From positions 496,001 to 560,000 of the forward strand of contig JADKJL010000001.1 of assembly GCA_016721015.1 (NCBI GenBank): a stretch of DNA of 64,000 bases. The letters are read 5' to 3'. Both the position numbers and the translations under genes were made by a program. The notes beneath the pieces were generated by a model. That model searched no databases. It saw nothing but the letters and a program-made list of their open reading frames with translations, and was not told where the DNA came from. This document shows positions 25,815 through 34,581 of the stretch, in pieces (within the stretch, counting starts at the first letter, position 1; every line of letters starts with the position of its first letter). This stretch comes from Lysobacterales bacterium (GTDB taxonomy: Bacteria; Pseudomonadota; Gammaproteobacteria; Xanthomonadales; Rhodanobacteraceae).

Positions 25815-27662
25815 TCAGAGGATGCCGACCGCGCTGGCCCCGAATGCCGTGACCATGCGCGTATAGATCGTTTTCAGCGGCAGATCGACCTCGGGAAAGT
25901 CGCCTACCGCCGTGTAGCACGCGTAGAAGCCCGGATCGGTCTGCTTCATGGGTGCACAACCCGGATTCAGCTCGTAACTGGTTGCGTAGCGGAACGGCCA
26001 GAAATCGAACAACGGCAGGGCCGAGGAGAAATCGGCAATCGCGCTGTTGATCCGGTGCAGCAGGTTGGTGCGTGGACGCTTGGCAATCGTCCACGAGTTC
26101 TGCGGCTCGATATCGCCCAGGATGGCGGACTCGACGAGTTCGGCCACCGCCCGGTCGTGGATGATCAGACCCGATTCGGTATTGTAGTTGTCCGAACGCG
26201 GATCGAAGTTGTGCGATCCGATCAGGGTGACCTGGCCATCGATAACGATCGATTTGGCGTGCATGCCGACACGCACGCCCTGCGAGGTCAACGGTGCCTT
26301 GCCGTAGCGCGCATAACCCTCAGGGCCAGCGCCGCCGCCCAGTTCCTCGTAGTGCGAAAAAAGCCGATCGGCATCGCCGGGAAACGGCTTGAACTCGTAG
26401 ATGCGAAAACCAAGCTTGAGATAGCGCTTCTTGTACTTGTGAGAAAGCGCGTAGACATAGAACGCATCCGTCGCCGCCAGCGAATTGGTCGAGACGATGA
26501 TGTCGGGCGGATGTCCGCGCTGCTTGAGCTCGCGGAATACGCGGCGGGCATGCTTGCTGATGACCAGATAAGGCGTTTGCATGACAATCTGGCGCTCGGC
26601 ACCAGCGATCATGTGCGCGATCTGTTCGCCGAGCTGCTTGTTGCTGTCGGCATCGTCGTCCTGCTTGGCCGGGCTGTCCGAGAAGTAGTCGACCTCGCCG
26701 ACCCGCTGCGCTTGGGCAATGAAGCGGCGTTCGATCTCGGCAGCGAGGCCGGCATGCGCACGCAGGGTTTCCACGCGCATCGGATCAATCCCGCGTTCGG
26801 CGGCGGGCAGCGGCAGATCCTGATCGGCTTCGGCGACCAGGCGGCGGTTGACGTCGTTGAGCCTGGTCAGTCTCGCGGCGCGCTTGTAGTTCCAGAATTG
26901 TTCGAATGATGCGGCCATTTCGCGACCGGCGACCGCACCGGTGACAAGCACATCGCGGTCGCGATAGTCGAACTCGTGATCCCAGTCGAAATAGCGGTTT
27001 TCGTAGTTGCGCCCGCCGGTGATACCGAACTCGTCGTCGACGAGGAACAACTTGTTGTGCATGCGCTGATTGAATCGGGTGAAGCAGCACAGGATGCTGG
27101 CGGCAAACTCGAGGGGCTGGGTCACCGCCTTGTGAAAGGTCGGGTTGTAGATGCGCACCTCGAAGTTGCGATGGATCAGGGCCAGGCGCGAGAGCAGTTC
27201 GGTATCCTCGAGCGAGAACAACTGGTCGGCGATGACGCGCACGCGCACGCCGCGTCGCGCCGCGGCGAGCAGTTCGTCGAGGAACAGGCGTCCGGAATCG
27301 TCATTGACCCAGATGAAGGTTTGGATATCGATGCTGCGCCGGGCCGCGCGAATCAGGTGGATGCGCACCAACAGGGAATCCTCGCCCTGTTCGAGCACGT
27401 TGACAAAATGCACGGGCAGATCCGGGGTGCCGAACTTGCGCGCGGTCTCGGCCAATTGGTGGAACGGCGTGTCGATCGCGCAGTGATCGCTGCGTGTGCA
27501 AGTCGAGACCTGGCCTTGTTCCCTGATCACGATGCGATCGGCCTGCCGCGCCAATTGCCGATTGACCGTGCAACCGGCTGTTGCGATGGCGCACAAGCCC
27601 AGGGCGAGGGCGAGGGCGCGCAGCGGTTTGCTTCGCCGCGCAGGCGGGGCCGCTTCGCTCAC
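25815..27662 (-). CDS. Phospholipase D-like lipoprotein with two HKD motifs
   Basis: A 615-residue protein. The N-terminus has a signal sequence with lipobox ATAGC, so it is probably a lipoprotein. Two HxKxxxxD motifs are seen: HNKLFLVDDEFGITGGRN at about residue 220 and HAKSIVIDGQVTLIGSHN at about residue 480. The order matches cardiolipin synthase/phospholipase D-type enzymes of the periplasm. It may transfer or hydrolyse phosphatidyl groups. Its start overlaps the stop of the YceI-like gene by four bases, so it is the distal gene of a sixA-yceI-pld run. The substrate is inferred. Confidence 0.9.
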   Translation of the reverse strand: MSEAAPPARRSKPLRALALALGLCAIATAGCTVNRQLARQADRIVIREQGQVSTCTRSDHCAIDTPFHQLAETARKFGTPDLPVHFVNVLEQGEDSLLVRIHLIRAARRSIDIQTFIWVNDDSGRLFLDELLAAARRGVRVRVIADQLFSLEDTELLSRLALIHRNFEVRIYNPTFHKAVTQPLEFAASILCCFTRFNQRMHNKLFLVDDEFGITGGRNYENRYFDWDHEFDYRDRDVLVTGAVAGREMAASFEQFWNYKRAARLTRLNDVNRRLVAEADQDLPLPAAERGIDPMRVETLRAHAGLAAEIERRFIAQAQRVGEVDYFSDSPAKQDDDADSNKQLGEQIAHMIAGAERQIVMQTPYLVISKHARRVFRELKQRGHPPDIIVSTNSLAATDAFYVYALSHKYKKRYLKLGFRIYEFKPFPGDADRLFSHYEELGGGAGPEGYARYGKAPLTSQGVRVGMHAKSIVIDGQVTLIGSHNFDPRSDNYNTESGLIIHDRAVAELVESAILGDIEPQNSWTIAKRPRTNLLHRINSAIADFSSALPLFDFWPFRYATSYELNPGCAPMKQTDPGFYACYTAVGDFPEVDLPLKTIYTRMVTAFGASAVGIL

Positions 27663-28249
27663 GATCCTGCCGGGCTGCGGGGTGCGCCGGTGATGCGCAC
27701 ACTGAAACTCAACTCGACCTTGTCGGCCAGCGTCGTGCGCCGCGTCGTCATGCCGAATTCACTTCGTCGAACCGTACCTACGGCTTCGATCGCGCATTCC
27801 ACGGCGGGTTTTTCGCATGCCGATGGCAATACCTCGAAGGTGACGTCACGGGTGATGCCCCGCATGGTCAGTTGCCCGGGAACCTGTCCGCCCAGATGCA
27901 AGCGTGTCAGCGGGAAGGCGTCCGAATGGAAGTGGATCTCCGGGTGACGATCGACATCGAAGAACTCGGCGGACTTGACCCAGGCCAACGCGCTTTCGCG
28001 GTGCATCGTCACTTCCGCGGCGTTGATATGCGCATCGACCATGGCCTGCCCGCGGAAACGGTCGATGCCGACCGTGCCACGCACGTTGCCGAATCGACCA
28101 TCGACGGCAAACATCCACAATACCTTGACGCTGAAGGCCGCGCTGGACTTTGCCGGGTCGAGGGTCAGGGTTTCCGAGCTCAGCGGATTTTCCGCTGGGG
28201 ACGTGGCCGCCAATGCGATCAAACCGGCAAGACAGCTAGTCGCGAACAT
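27659..28249 (-). CDS. YceI family periplasmic protein
   Basis: A 196-residue protein with a signal peptide (to about residue 19). The YceI lipocalin-like barrel is shown by LDPAKSSAAFSVKVL, VDGRFGNVRGTVGID, HRESALAWVKSAEFFDVDRH and the GQLTMRGITRDVTFEV block. YceI proteins bind polyisoprenoid-like lipids. Its stop overlaps the start of the phospholipase D-like gene (ATGA), and it starts 15 bases after the sixA stop. A lipid-related role with the PLD-like protein is plausible, but inferred from linkage. Confidence 0.92.
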   Translation of the reverse strand: MFATSCLAGLIALAATSPAENPLSSETLTLDPAKSSAAFSVKVLWMFAVDGRFGNVRGTVGIDRFRGQAMVDAHINAAEVTMHRESALAWVKSAEFFDVDRHPEIHFHSDAFPLTRLHLGGQVPGQLTMRGITRDVTFEVLPSACEKPAVECAIEAVGTVRRSEFGMTTRRTTLADKVELSFSVRITGAPRSPAGS

Positions 28250-28264
28250 CGGATTCCGGCCCGA

Positions 28265-28750
28265 TCAGGGCCACCAGAAATGACGTAGGCTGGCCGCGCC
28301 CGGTTCGAGCTCGGCGTCGCCGTCGACATGCAACCAGGCGATCGCCCCGGGCGGCATGCCCCGGCCCTGATCCGAGGTGCCATCGGTGAGCAGGGCGACC
28401 AGGGTTTCGAGGCCCGGATTGTGACCGACCAGCAGAATGCAATCGGCGTCGACATGTTCCTCGAGCACCTGGATCAGATCGCCGGGTGTCGCCTCGTAGA
28501 TGCGCGGTTCGACCTGGATCGCAAGGTCGCCGCCCAAACCGTTGGCGACATGCGCCGCGGTTTCCTGCGTACGCATGGCCGACGAGCAAATCAGGACATC
28601 CGGTTCGGCCGCATGCGACTTGAGCCATTCGGCGGCGGCAATCGCTTCGCTGACGCCTCCTTCGGTCAACGGGCGTGATTCATCGGTCTCGTTGTCGACC
28701 GGAGGTTCCGCGTGGGCGTGACGCAACAGAATGATCTGACGGACGGTCAT
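28265..28750 (-). CDS. sixA: SixA-like phosphohistidine phosphatase
   Basis: A 161-residue histidine phosphatase. IILLRHAHAEP is the RHG-type motif with the nucleophile His near residue 10, and LVGHNPGLETLV carries the second His. Length and absence of a capping domain match SixA, which removes phosphate from histidine in phosphotransfer proteins. The start MTVRQ at 28750 gives the motif its usual position; the frame extends 18 codons upstream without family residues. It is followed closely by the YceI-like gene. Confidence 0.88.
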   Translation of the reverse strand: MTVRQIILLRHAHAEPPVDNETDESRPLTEGGVSEAIAAAEWLKSHAAEPDVLICSSAMRTQETAAHVANGLGGDLAIQVEPRIYEATPGDLIQVLEEHVDADCILLVGHNPGLETLVALLTDGTSDQGRGMPPGAIAWLHVDGDAELEPGAASLRHFWWP

Positions 28751-28888
28751 GGGGATTCCTTGGCGTGAACCCGCATCATGCCGCATGCCCGGCGAAAATC
28801 CCAAGTCGCGACGATGCGACGCGGATCCGCCGGGCGGGCTCGACCGGGGGTCAGATGATGCGCAAACCCTTCAAACGATGGCGACAGC

Positions 28889-29521
28889 TCAGCCCTGCTT
28901 GTTCAGCCAGCGCAGCAGTTTCGCCCAGTCTTCCTGGTGCGACCGGACGATCTCGGAGTGGTAATCGAAAATGCTGCGGCCGAGTCCGTTCATCAGAGAA
29001 TAGGCTTGCGTATCGCGCAGTTGCGCAATCAACGGAAACGGGAACTGGCGGATCTGTTCCAGCCCGGACTGGCTGAGGTTGGTCCACGGCTTGGTCCGGT
29101 TGGCGACCAGTCCGACCGCGACCTTCCCCTTCTTGATCCGTGGCAGCTTGGCCAGATCGCTGAGGAAAGGCAGGGTTGCCTCAAGATCGACGACCGACGG
29201 CAGCACGGGCACGACAATCACATCGATATCATCAATGAATTCGGCAATCTCGCTGGCGCGGATGCCGGCGCCGGAATCGATGATGACGCGCTCGGCATCG
29301 GCCGGAATGCGCTGCTGCCAGTTCTTGCGCGTGGCATCGATCGGCAGCACGGCGGTGCTGAGATCAGCGCGCTTTTCGCACCAGCGGCTGCTCGAAGCCT
29401 GACGATCGGCGTCGGCGAGCACGGTCGCCTTGCCCTTGAGCGCCGAATGCGCCGCCAGATTGGTGGCGATCGTGGACTTGCCACAACCGCCCTTGGAACT
29501 CGCTACCAGGACTTTCAGCAT
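28889..29521 (-). CDS. ParA/MinD-type ATPase, orphan
   Basis: A 210-residue deviant-Walker ATPase. KGGCGKST is the signature P-loop with the extra Lys, DADRQASSSRW is switch I, and VIIDSGAGIRASE is Walker B-like. No parB-like partner or centromere-like repeats lie nearby, so this is an orphan; such proteins place cargo other than DNA in several bacteria. GGAGG lies eight bases upstream of the ATG. It is 138 bases before sixA on the same strand. Confidence 0.88.
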   Translation of the reverse strand: MLKVLVASSKGGCGKSTIATNLAAHSALKGKATVLADADRQASSSRWCEKRADLSTAVLPIDATRKNWQQRIPADAERVIIDSGAGIRASEIAEFIDDIDVIVVPVLPSVVDLEATLPFLSDLAKLPRIKKGKVAVGLVANRTKPWTNLSQSGLEQIRQFPFPLIAQLRDTQAYSLMNGLGRSIFDYHSEIVRSHQEDWAKLLRWLNKQG

Positions 29522-29584
29522 TCCGGCCTCCGTCGGTTGGTACAGCGAAACAGAGCGTACACCAGGCGGGCGTTATATGTGGAA

Positions 29585-30613
29585 TCAGGCGTCTTTTGGC
29601 CGTAAGAGTCTGGCCATGAATGCCTTTGGATCGGATTTCCAGTCCGCCGGGGGCAGCAGGGGAACACCGGCTCGGGTCAGCAGATTCCTCGCCGCCTGAA
29701 GTTCGCTGCCCGTTTGCAACCAGTCGGCCTGATACCGCGCGAACTCCGCTGGATCCTCCATTGCCGAACTGGAAAGCACCGCGTATTCCTGGCTCAGGTA
29801 CTCGGCATTCCGGGTGATTTCGTCGATGTCCTCGGCCCCGGCCAGGCGCAGCAGGGCCATGCCGATTCGCATCGATATCAATGTGCTCGATTCGTTGAGC
29901 ATGAGCCGCCCGGCGGCAAGGCAGGCCGCACGACGATCGTCTGCGAGCGGTTCGGCGGTCGCCTTGCAGGCTTGGGTCTGGTCGCGAAGACCCGGCATGG
30001 GCATGGCGGAGACATAACTGACCGCCATGACAAGGGCCGCCTGCTGCGGCGCGTTCTCGCCCATCAAGGCGGCGAGCTCAGGCCGCGGATGAGTCCGGAA
30101 AACCTTCAGCCATTCGCTGAGGCTGGCAGAATAATGGTCGTCAAATTTGCGTGCCGCGCCCATCCTTGCGAGTGCTTCGGTTACCCCCTTGCTGTCGTCA
30201 GCCAGCGCGGCCGCCTGCAACGGGAACAACCAGACCGCGCCGTTGTCGGGCTCAAGTCGCTGCAGCGCCAGGGCCGCTTCGGACAAGGGGTCGGCTGGCG
30301 GCGCATTGATGGCGGTGACCCATTGAACCCAGGTGTCATCTGGCGCGCGCTGCGCGGCTTGATGCAAGAGGTCACGCCGCCATTGCGCATCCTGCGCACT
30401 CGGTTCGGCAGCAAACCGTGCAGTGGACGCGGCAAGAACCAGTGCGCGGGGAGTTCCCTCCGCAAGCAATGCATCAACCAGCATGGCGTTCGCCTGACGC
30501 TGCGCGACGATGACGTCTTCTGCGTTTGCCGCATCAACGGCCATCAGCGACGCCGAAGCGGCCATGCAGATTCCGGTAATCGATGCGACCAGGGTTCGCT
30601 TCAGTGCGTACAT
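29585..30613 (-). CDS. Exported helical-repeat protein of unknown function
   Basis: A 342-residue protein with a signal peptide (ending near VDAANA, residue 30). The mature part is rich in Ala and Leu and looks all-helical, with TPR-like pairing (AQWRRDLLHQAAQRAPDDTW, LALQRLEPDNGAVWLFPLQA), but no clear repeat could be fixed. I do not recognise the family. The start at 30613 has GGGAG eight bases upstream; the frame continues upstream by 73 codons without signal features. Confidence 0.75.
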   Translation of the reverse strand: MYALKRTLVASITGICMAASASLMAVDAANAEDVIVAQRQANAMLVDALLAEGTPRALVLAASTARFAAEPSAQDAQWRRDLLHQAAQRAPDDTWVQWVTAINAPPADPLSEAALALQRLEPDNGAVWLFPLQAAALADDSKGVTEALARMGAARKFDDHYSASLSEWLKVFRTHPRPELAALMGENAPQQAALVMAVSYVSAMPMPGLRDQTQACKATAEPLADDRRAACLAAGRLMLNESSTLISMRIGMALLRLAGAEDIDEITRNAEYLSQEYAVLSSSAMEDPAEFARYQADWLQTGSELQAARNLLTRAGVPLLPPADWKSDPKAFMARLLRPKDA

Positions 30614-31190
30614 TAATTTCTCCCGTTGATGACTGGACGCAGGCAAACGATCAATAGCTTTTCGCCTGCGCATCCTTGCGTCCTTCTGAAGGTCCAATAT
30701 ACACCTTGTCTTCTTCGGCCCGCGGATTCCCTGATCCCCGCCATGCGCGCTGTCGGCAAATCCCGGGTTGCACTGCATGCGCAGTATCGCGCGAAGCGTC
30801 GAAAGCAGCGTCACGCGGGATTGCGTTGGCATCGGTCATTTCCGGGTCTCAGCTCCGAATGACAGGCTGCGGCATTGATCGTTGCTTGTCGGACCGATCG
30901 TTTCGCCATATCGCTTGAAATCCTCCGCGGCAACCTCGTTGACAGCCACGAGCGGTTGCCCGGTTGGATCAGGATTCATGCGGGCATTGCATCATGGCTG
31001 CTGCGCCTTGATATAGGCCAGTCGATCGGCAATGGCTCGATTGTCCCCACACGCTGTTGAGATTTTGCTCAGGCAACACGATTCGGCGCAAATTTGCCAG
31101 CAGACCCTCGAAAGCCATGTCTTTTCCACGCCCATTGCACTTGCCTTGGCGAATTTCAACAACAGACCAGCGTCAACAAACAGGAATGCC
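30614..31190. other. Intergenic region before the PGPGW gene
   Basis: About 580 bases between divergent genes without a recognisable product. Several short frames overlap one another and show no family signal. Confidence 0.35.
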
Positions 31191-31532
31191 ATGACCGTCA
31201 GCTTGCGAAAGCAATGGCAACACTTCAAGGCAATGCCGTGTGGGCGTCGCTTCCAGACGCGTCATCGCATGCGCCGGGCGAAAGCGAGGGGCGCGCTGCA
31301 TGGTTTCATGCTCATGGGTGGCGGCTTCCTGCTCGTGATTGCGGGCATAGCGATGCTCGTTCTACCCGGCCCGGGCCTGCTCACGATCGTGATTGGTGCG
31401 GCCCTCATTGCCGAGGAATCACTCGTCGCCGCACGTCTGCTCGATCGCGTCGATTCATGCGCATCCATGTGGTTGCGCCGCTGGCGCGCTTGGCGTCAGC
31501 GGCGCAAACAAGCGCGTCGCAACTCACGGTGA
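31191..31532 (+). CDS. PGPGW-type transmembrane protein
   Basis: A 113-residue protein starting MTVSLRKQWQHFKAM. The central hydrophobic pair (about residues 40-80) contains LVLPGPGLLTIVIGAALI, the PGPG motif of this small membrane family, and is flanked by basic stretches (RRWRAWRQRRKQARR). The function is unknown. CAGGA lies shortly before the ATG; a longer frame from 31032 lacks this support. Confidence 0.8.
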   Translation: MTVSLRKQWQHFKAMPCGRRFQTRHRMRRAKARGALHGFMLMGGGFLLVIAGIAMLVLPGPGLLTIVIGAALIAEESLVAARLLDRVDSCASMWLRRWRAWRQRRKQARRNSR

Positions 31533-31663
31533 TCCTTGCCAGGCGATACGTCACTGTCGGATTTGGAAGCGGCGGCGGGGCGGGAAAATGAACGTGGGCA
31601 ACGCGTGATCAAATTGGCGCAGTGAAATTCCATAACAAGGCATGTCCTGTGTATGGTGCGCAG

Positions 31664-32035
31664 ATGCGTCAGTCCTCCTCCCTCCCGTTGCTTGCCCGTT
31701 TGCGTTGCTCCCAGCGATTCGCCGTGCTCATGCTGCTGGTCTTCATATTGAGGATCGGTGCGGATGTGGCCTGCACGGCGCACGATATCGTTGAAGGTTC
31801 GGCCGCTTCCCAAGGCATCGAGCTGAGCGTGGCCAGCGTTGATCGCGATCATCCGGCCGGGAGTCCATTCGATGTGAATGGAGCATGCGATCACTGCGGC
31901 TGCCATCAGGTGGCTGCAATCTTGCCGCCGATCCCTGTTTCCGTGGCAACAACGGGCGCCCTTCCGATCGCCCAGCGTCTGCCCTTGTCAGTCCCCGCCC
32001 TGCAATCGACGGAACTGCGTCCGCCCATCGTCTGA
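31664..32035 (+). CDS. Small secreted metal-associated protein before the RND genes (CzcI-like)
   Basis: About 123 residues with a hydrophobic N-terminal segment (FAVLMLLVFILRIGADVACT) and a Cys/His cluster CDHCGCHQ in the middle. It sits immediately upstream of the czcCBA-like genes, where small CzcI- or DUF2946-like proteins are often encoded. A role in metal sensing or periplasmic handling is inferred. The start is uncertain: GTG 31622 and ATG 31664 are both in frame. A hairpin (CCCGGC/GCCGGG, 32052-32070) lies between it and the next gene. Confidence 0.6.
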   Translation: MRQSSSLPLLARLRCSQRFAVLMLLVFILRIGADVACTAHDIVEGSAASQGIELSVASVDRDHPAGSPFDVNGACDHCGCHQVAAILPPIPVSVATTGALPIAQRLPLSVPALQSTELRPPIV

Positions 32036-32095
32036 ATGATCCGATAGTGCTCCCGGCGAAGTCTGCCGGGGAAGATTCATTCAGAGGATTGCCTC

Positions 32096-33376
32096 ATGTT
32101 TCGTTTCTATTCGACGCGACGCCGCGCGTTCGCGTGGCCGCTCGTGGTCGGTTTTTGTGTTTCCGGTTTGCCACTGTTGACGTCATCCGCCGCAACCCTC
32201 GCGGAGCAAGCGCCACCAGCCTTGCGGGATGCGTTGCAAGGTGCCTGGCAAGATCATCCACTCCACGATGTGACCGAAGCGCAGTTGGCCGCCGCCAGTG
32301 CGCGTCGCGATGCGGCTGGGCAGCCGCTGTACAACCCCGAGCTCGAGTTTCAGATCAACGACGAAGGCGAGGATCGCTCGGCGACGGCCGGTTTCAGCCT
32401 GACACTCGATCTCGGCGGCAAGCGACGCGCCCGACGCGACGCCGCTGGCGCACGGCTCGACGAGGCAATCGCCGAAGCGCGCCAGCGTCGTCGGGTATTC
32501 ATTCACGATTGGCTGGTGGCGTGGACCGATCTGCACACGGCCGCGCAGCGCATTGCCCTTGGCGAGCGACGTCTGGCTCTGGTGGCGCGATTTGCCGGCC
32601 TTGCCGAGCGCCAATTTCTGGCCGATGACATCTCGAGTCTGGAAAGGGATCTGGCGACCCTCGCGCACGATGAGGCGCTGGTCGAGCAATCGAAGCTTGA
32701 GTCCGATCTCAGCAACGCCAAAGCGGCGCTCGTTGCCCTGGGAGGAGCAGGCGATCACTTTCCGACCAACGAGCTTGCAACCGGCAGCCTGCCCGAAACG
32801 GTTGGCATGCCAGGCGATCTGCAAGCCCAGCCCGATTGGCAAGTCGCCCAGGCCAGGGCGCAGGCAAGCACGCGCGAAGTGGTTGTCGCACGGCGCAACC
32901 GCATCGCCGATCCGACCCTTGGCATCAGTGGCGGTCGCATCGACTACGGCAGCTTTCGCGACAACGTGATCGCCATCTCGCTGAGCGTCCCGCTTTTCGT
33001 GCGCAACACGCATGCCTCGGAAGTCGTGGCAGCGCAGGCCGACGCCGATGCGGCCGATGCCGAGATCGCTCATGTCCGCCTCAAGATCGATGCCGAGCGC
33101 CAACGCGCAACGACAAACTACGCGTCATCACGTCGGGCCTGGAGCCGCTGGCAATCCAGTCGCGGCACCGATATCGAACATCGCGCGCAACTTCTGGAAC
33201 GCCTCTGGAGGGAGGGCGAATTGTCGACCGCCGATACCTTGCTGCAACTCAGGCAGACCCTCGATACGGCACTTGCCGGTATCGAACTCGAAGCACGCGT
33301 CTGGCGTGACTACGGCGACATCCTTGCCGCCGCCGACCAGCTCGAACGCTGGGTTGGCTGGGAGAACACACCATGA
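32096..33376 (+). CDS. czcC: CzcC-like outer membrane efflux protein (TolC family)
   Basis: A 426-residue protein with a signal peptide (to about residue 35). The TolC-like duplicated helical hairpin pattern is present, with NPELEFQINDEGEDRSATAG at the N-terminal side and ISLSVPLFVRNTHASEV in the second repeat. It forms the outer-membrane channel of a tripartite heavy-metal efflux pump. AGAGGA precedes the ATG. Its stop overlaps the start of the adaptor gene (ATGA at 33373-33376). Confidence 0.9.
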   Translation: MFRFYSTRRRAFAWPLVVGFCVSGLPLLTSSAATLAEQAPPALRDALQGAWQDHPLHDVTEAQLAAASARRDAAGQPLYNPELEFQINDEGEDRSATAGFSLTLDLGGKRRARRDAAGARLDEAIAEARQRRRVFIHDWLVAWTDLHTAAQRIALGERRLALVARFAGLAERQFLADDISSLERDLATLAHDEALVEQSKLESDLSNAKAALVALGGAGDHFPTNELATGSLPETVGMPGDLQAQPDWQVAQARAQASTREVVVARRNRIADPTLGISGGRIDYGSFRDNVIAISLSVPLFVRNTHASEVVAAQADADAADAEIAHVRLKIDAERQRATTNYASSRRAWSRWQSSRGTDIEHRAQLLERLWREGELSTADTLLQLRQTLDTALAGIELEARVWRDYGDILAAADQLERWVGWENTP

Positions 33377-34551
33377 AGATACCCGGGAAATTGGCTCAAT
33401 CGTTTTTGATCGCGACACTATTCGTGCTTGCCAGTCCGGCCTGCTCGAAAAAGACAATCGGCGCTGCACCTGAAAAAAATGACCCTCATGCCGTCGAATC
33501 GGACGGACACGATGAGCACGAACAAGGCGAAATCGACGCGCATAGTGTGCGTATGGATGAGGCCGCGATGCGTGCGGCTGGTATCGAACTGCAGACCCTC
33601 GAACCGTCGATGCTCAACGCCGAACTTCGCGCGTCGGGCGAGGTCATCGACAACGCCTATGGCACAACCCTGATCACCCCTCGCGTTGAGGCACTCGTCG
33701 TCTCACGGCACGCACGAATCGGCGATGAGGTCGAAGCGGGTGCTCCACTGGTGACACTGTCGAGTGTGGATGTCGCCAACGCGCAAGCCGATTTGCGCAT
33801 CGCTGAAGACGAATGGCAACGCGTATCCGCTCTGGGTCGCGAAGCGGTGTCGGGAAGGCGCATCAACGAGGCCAAGGTTGCCGTCGATCGCGCGCGCGCA
33901 ACTGCCCGCGCCTACGGATTGATGGGCAAGGGCGGCAGCGCGAGCAATGGCGAGTTCACCCTCAGCGCGCCGCATGCCGGTCGCCTGACCGAAGACGATT
34001 TCCTCGTCGGTCAGCGCATCGAACCGGGCACGACCCTGTTTCGCCTGGTCGACGAATCGATCGTATGGATCGATGCGACCCTGCCATCCGGTATCGCTCC
34101 TCAGGTCGAGGCGGGTGCTGCGGCAACCGTGATCTCGGGCGATCTGCGCATGCGCGGCACGGTGATGCGCAGTGTTCATAAAACCTCGGAAACTACGCGC
34201 AACACCGCGATCCGAATCGAGGTTCCGAATCCCGACGACACGTTGCATGCGGGCGACTATGTCGACGTGTACTTGCAATCCTCTACAAAAGCTCGTGGAA
34301 ACACGCCAGGCTCGGCGCGTCTCGCACTTCCGTCTTCCGCCGTGGTTCGCATCGAGGGCGAGACGGTTGTGTTTCGCCGCGATTCCGCAGGCGCGCTGCA
34401 AGCCACGCCGGTGCAAACTGGCGAGGTGGTCGGTGATCTCACCGTCATCGTTGACGGACTCAAAGCTGGCGACAGCGTGGTCGTGGCTGGCGCGTTCAGC
34501 GTGAAATCGCAGTTGCTCAAGGCACAGATGGGAGAAGGGCATGCGCATTGA
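33373..34551 (+). CDS. czcB: CzcB-like periplasmic adaptor (membrane fusion protein)
   Basis: A 392-residue adaptor with a lipobox (LASPAC), so probably lipid-anchored. His/Asp-rich segments lie at both ends: HAVESDGHDEHEQGEIDAH soon after the anchor, and GEGHAH at the C-terminus. They are candidates for metal binding. The middle has the lipoyl-like hairpin (ARIGDEVEAGAPLVTLSSVD) and beta-barrel (GRLTEDDFLVGQRIEPGTTL). It couples the CzcA-like pump to the CzcC-like channel. It overlaps czcC by four bases and lies 30 bases before the pump gene. Confidence 0.9.
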   Translation: MKIPGKLAQSFLIATLFVLASPACSKKTIGAAPEKNDPHAVESDGHDEHEQGEIDAHSVRMDEAAMRAAGIELQTLEPSMLNAELRASGEVIDNAYGTTLITPRVEALVVSRHARIGDEVEAGAPLVTLSSVDVANAQADLRIAEDEWQRVSALGREAVSGRRINEAKVAVDRARATARAYGLMGKGGSASNGEFTLSAPHAGRLTEDDFLVGQRIEPGTTLFRLVDESIVWIDATLPSGIAPQVEAGAAATVISGDLRMRGTVMRSVHKTSETTRNTAIRIEVPNPDDTLHAGDYVDVYLQSSTKARGNTPGSARLALPSSAVVRIEGETVVFRRDSAGALQATPVQTGEVVGDLTVIVDGLKAGDSVVVAGAFSVKSQLLKAQMGEGHAH

Positions 34552-34581
34552 TGATGGCCTGCTCCGGTGCGGAGAAACGGC

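Noticed and set aside
25209..26909. A 566-codon frame opposite the phospholipase D-like gene.
   Set aside because: No recognisable domain; it spans two genes whose opposite-strand products have clear motifs.
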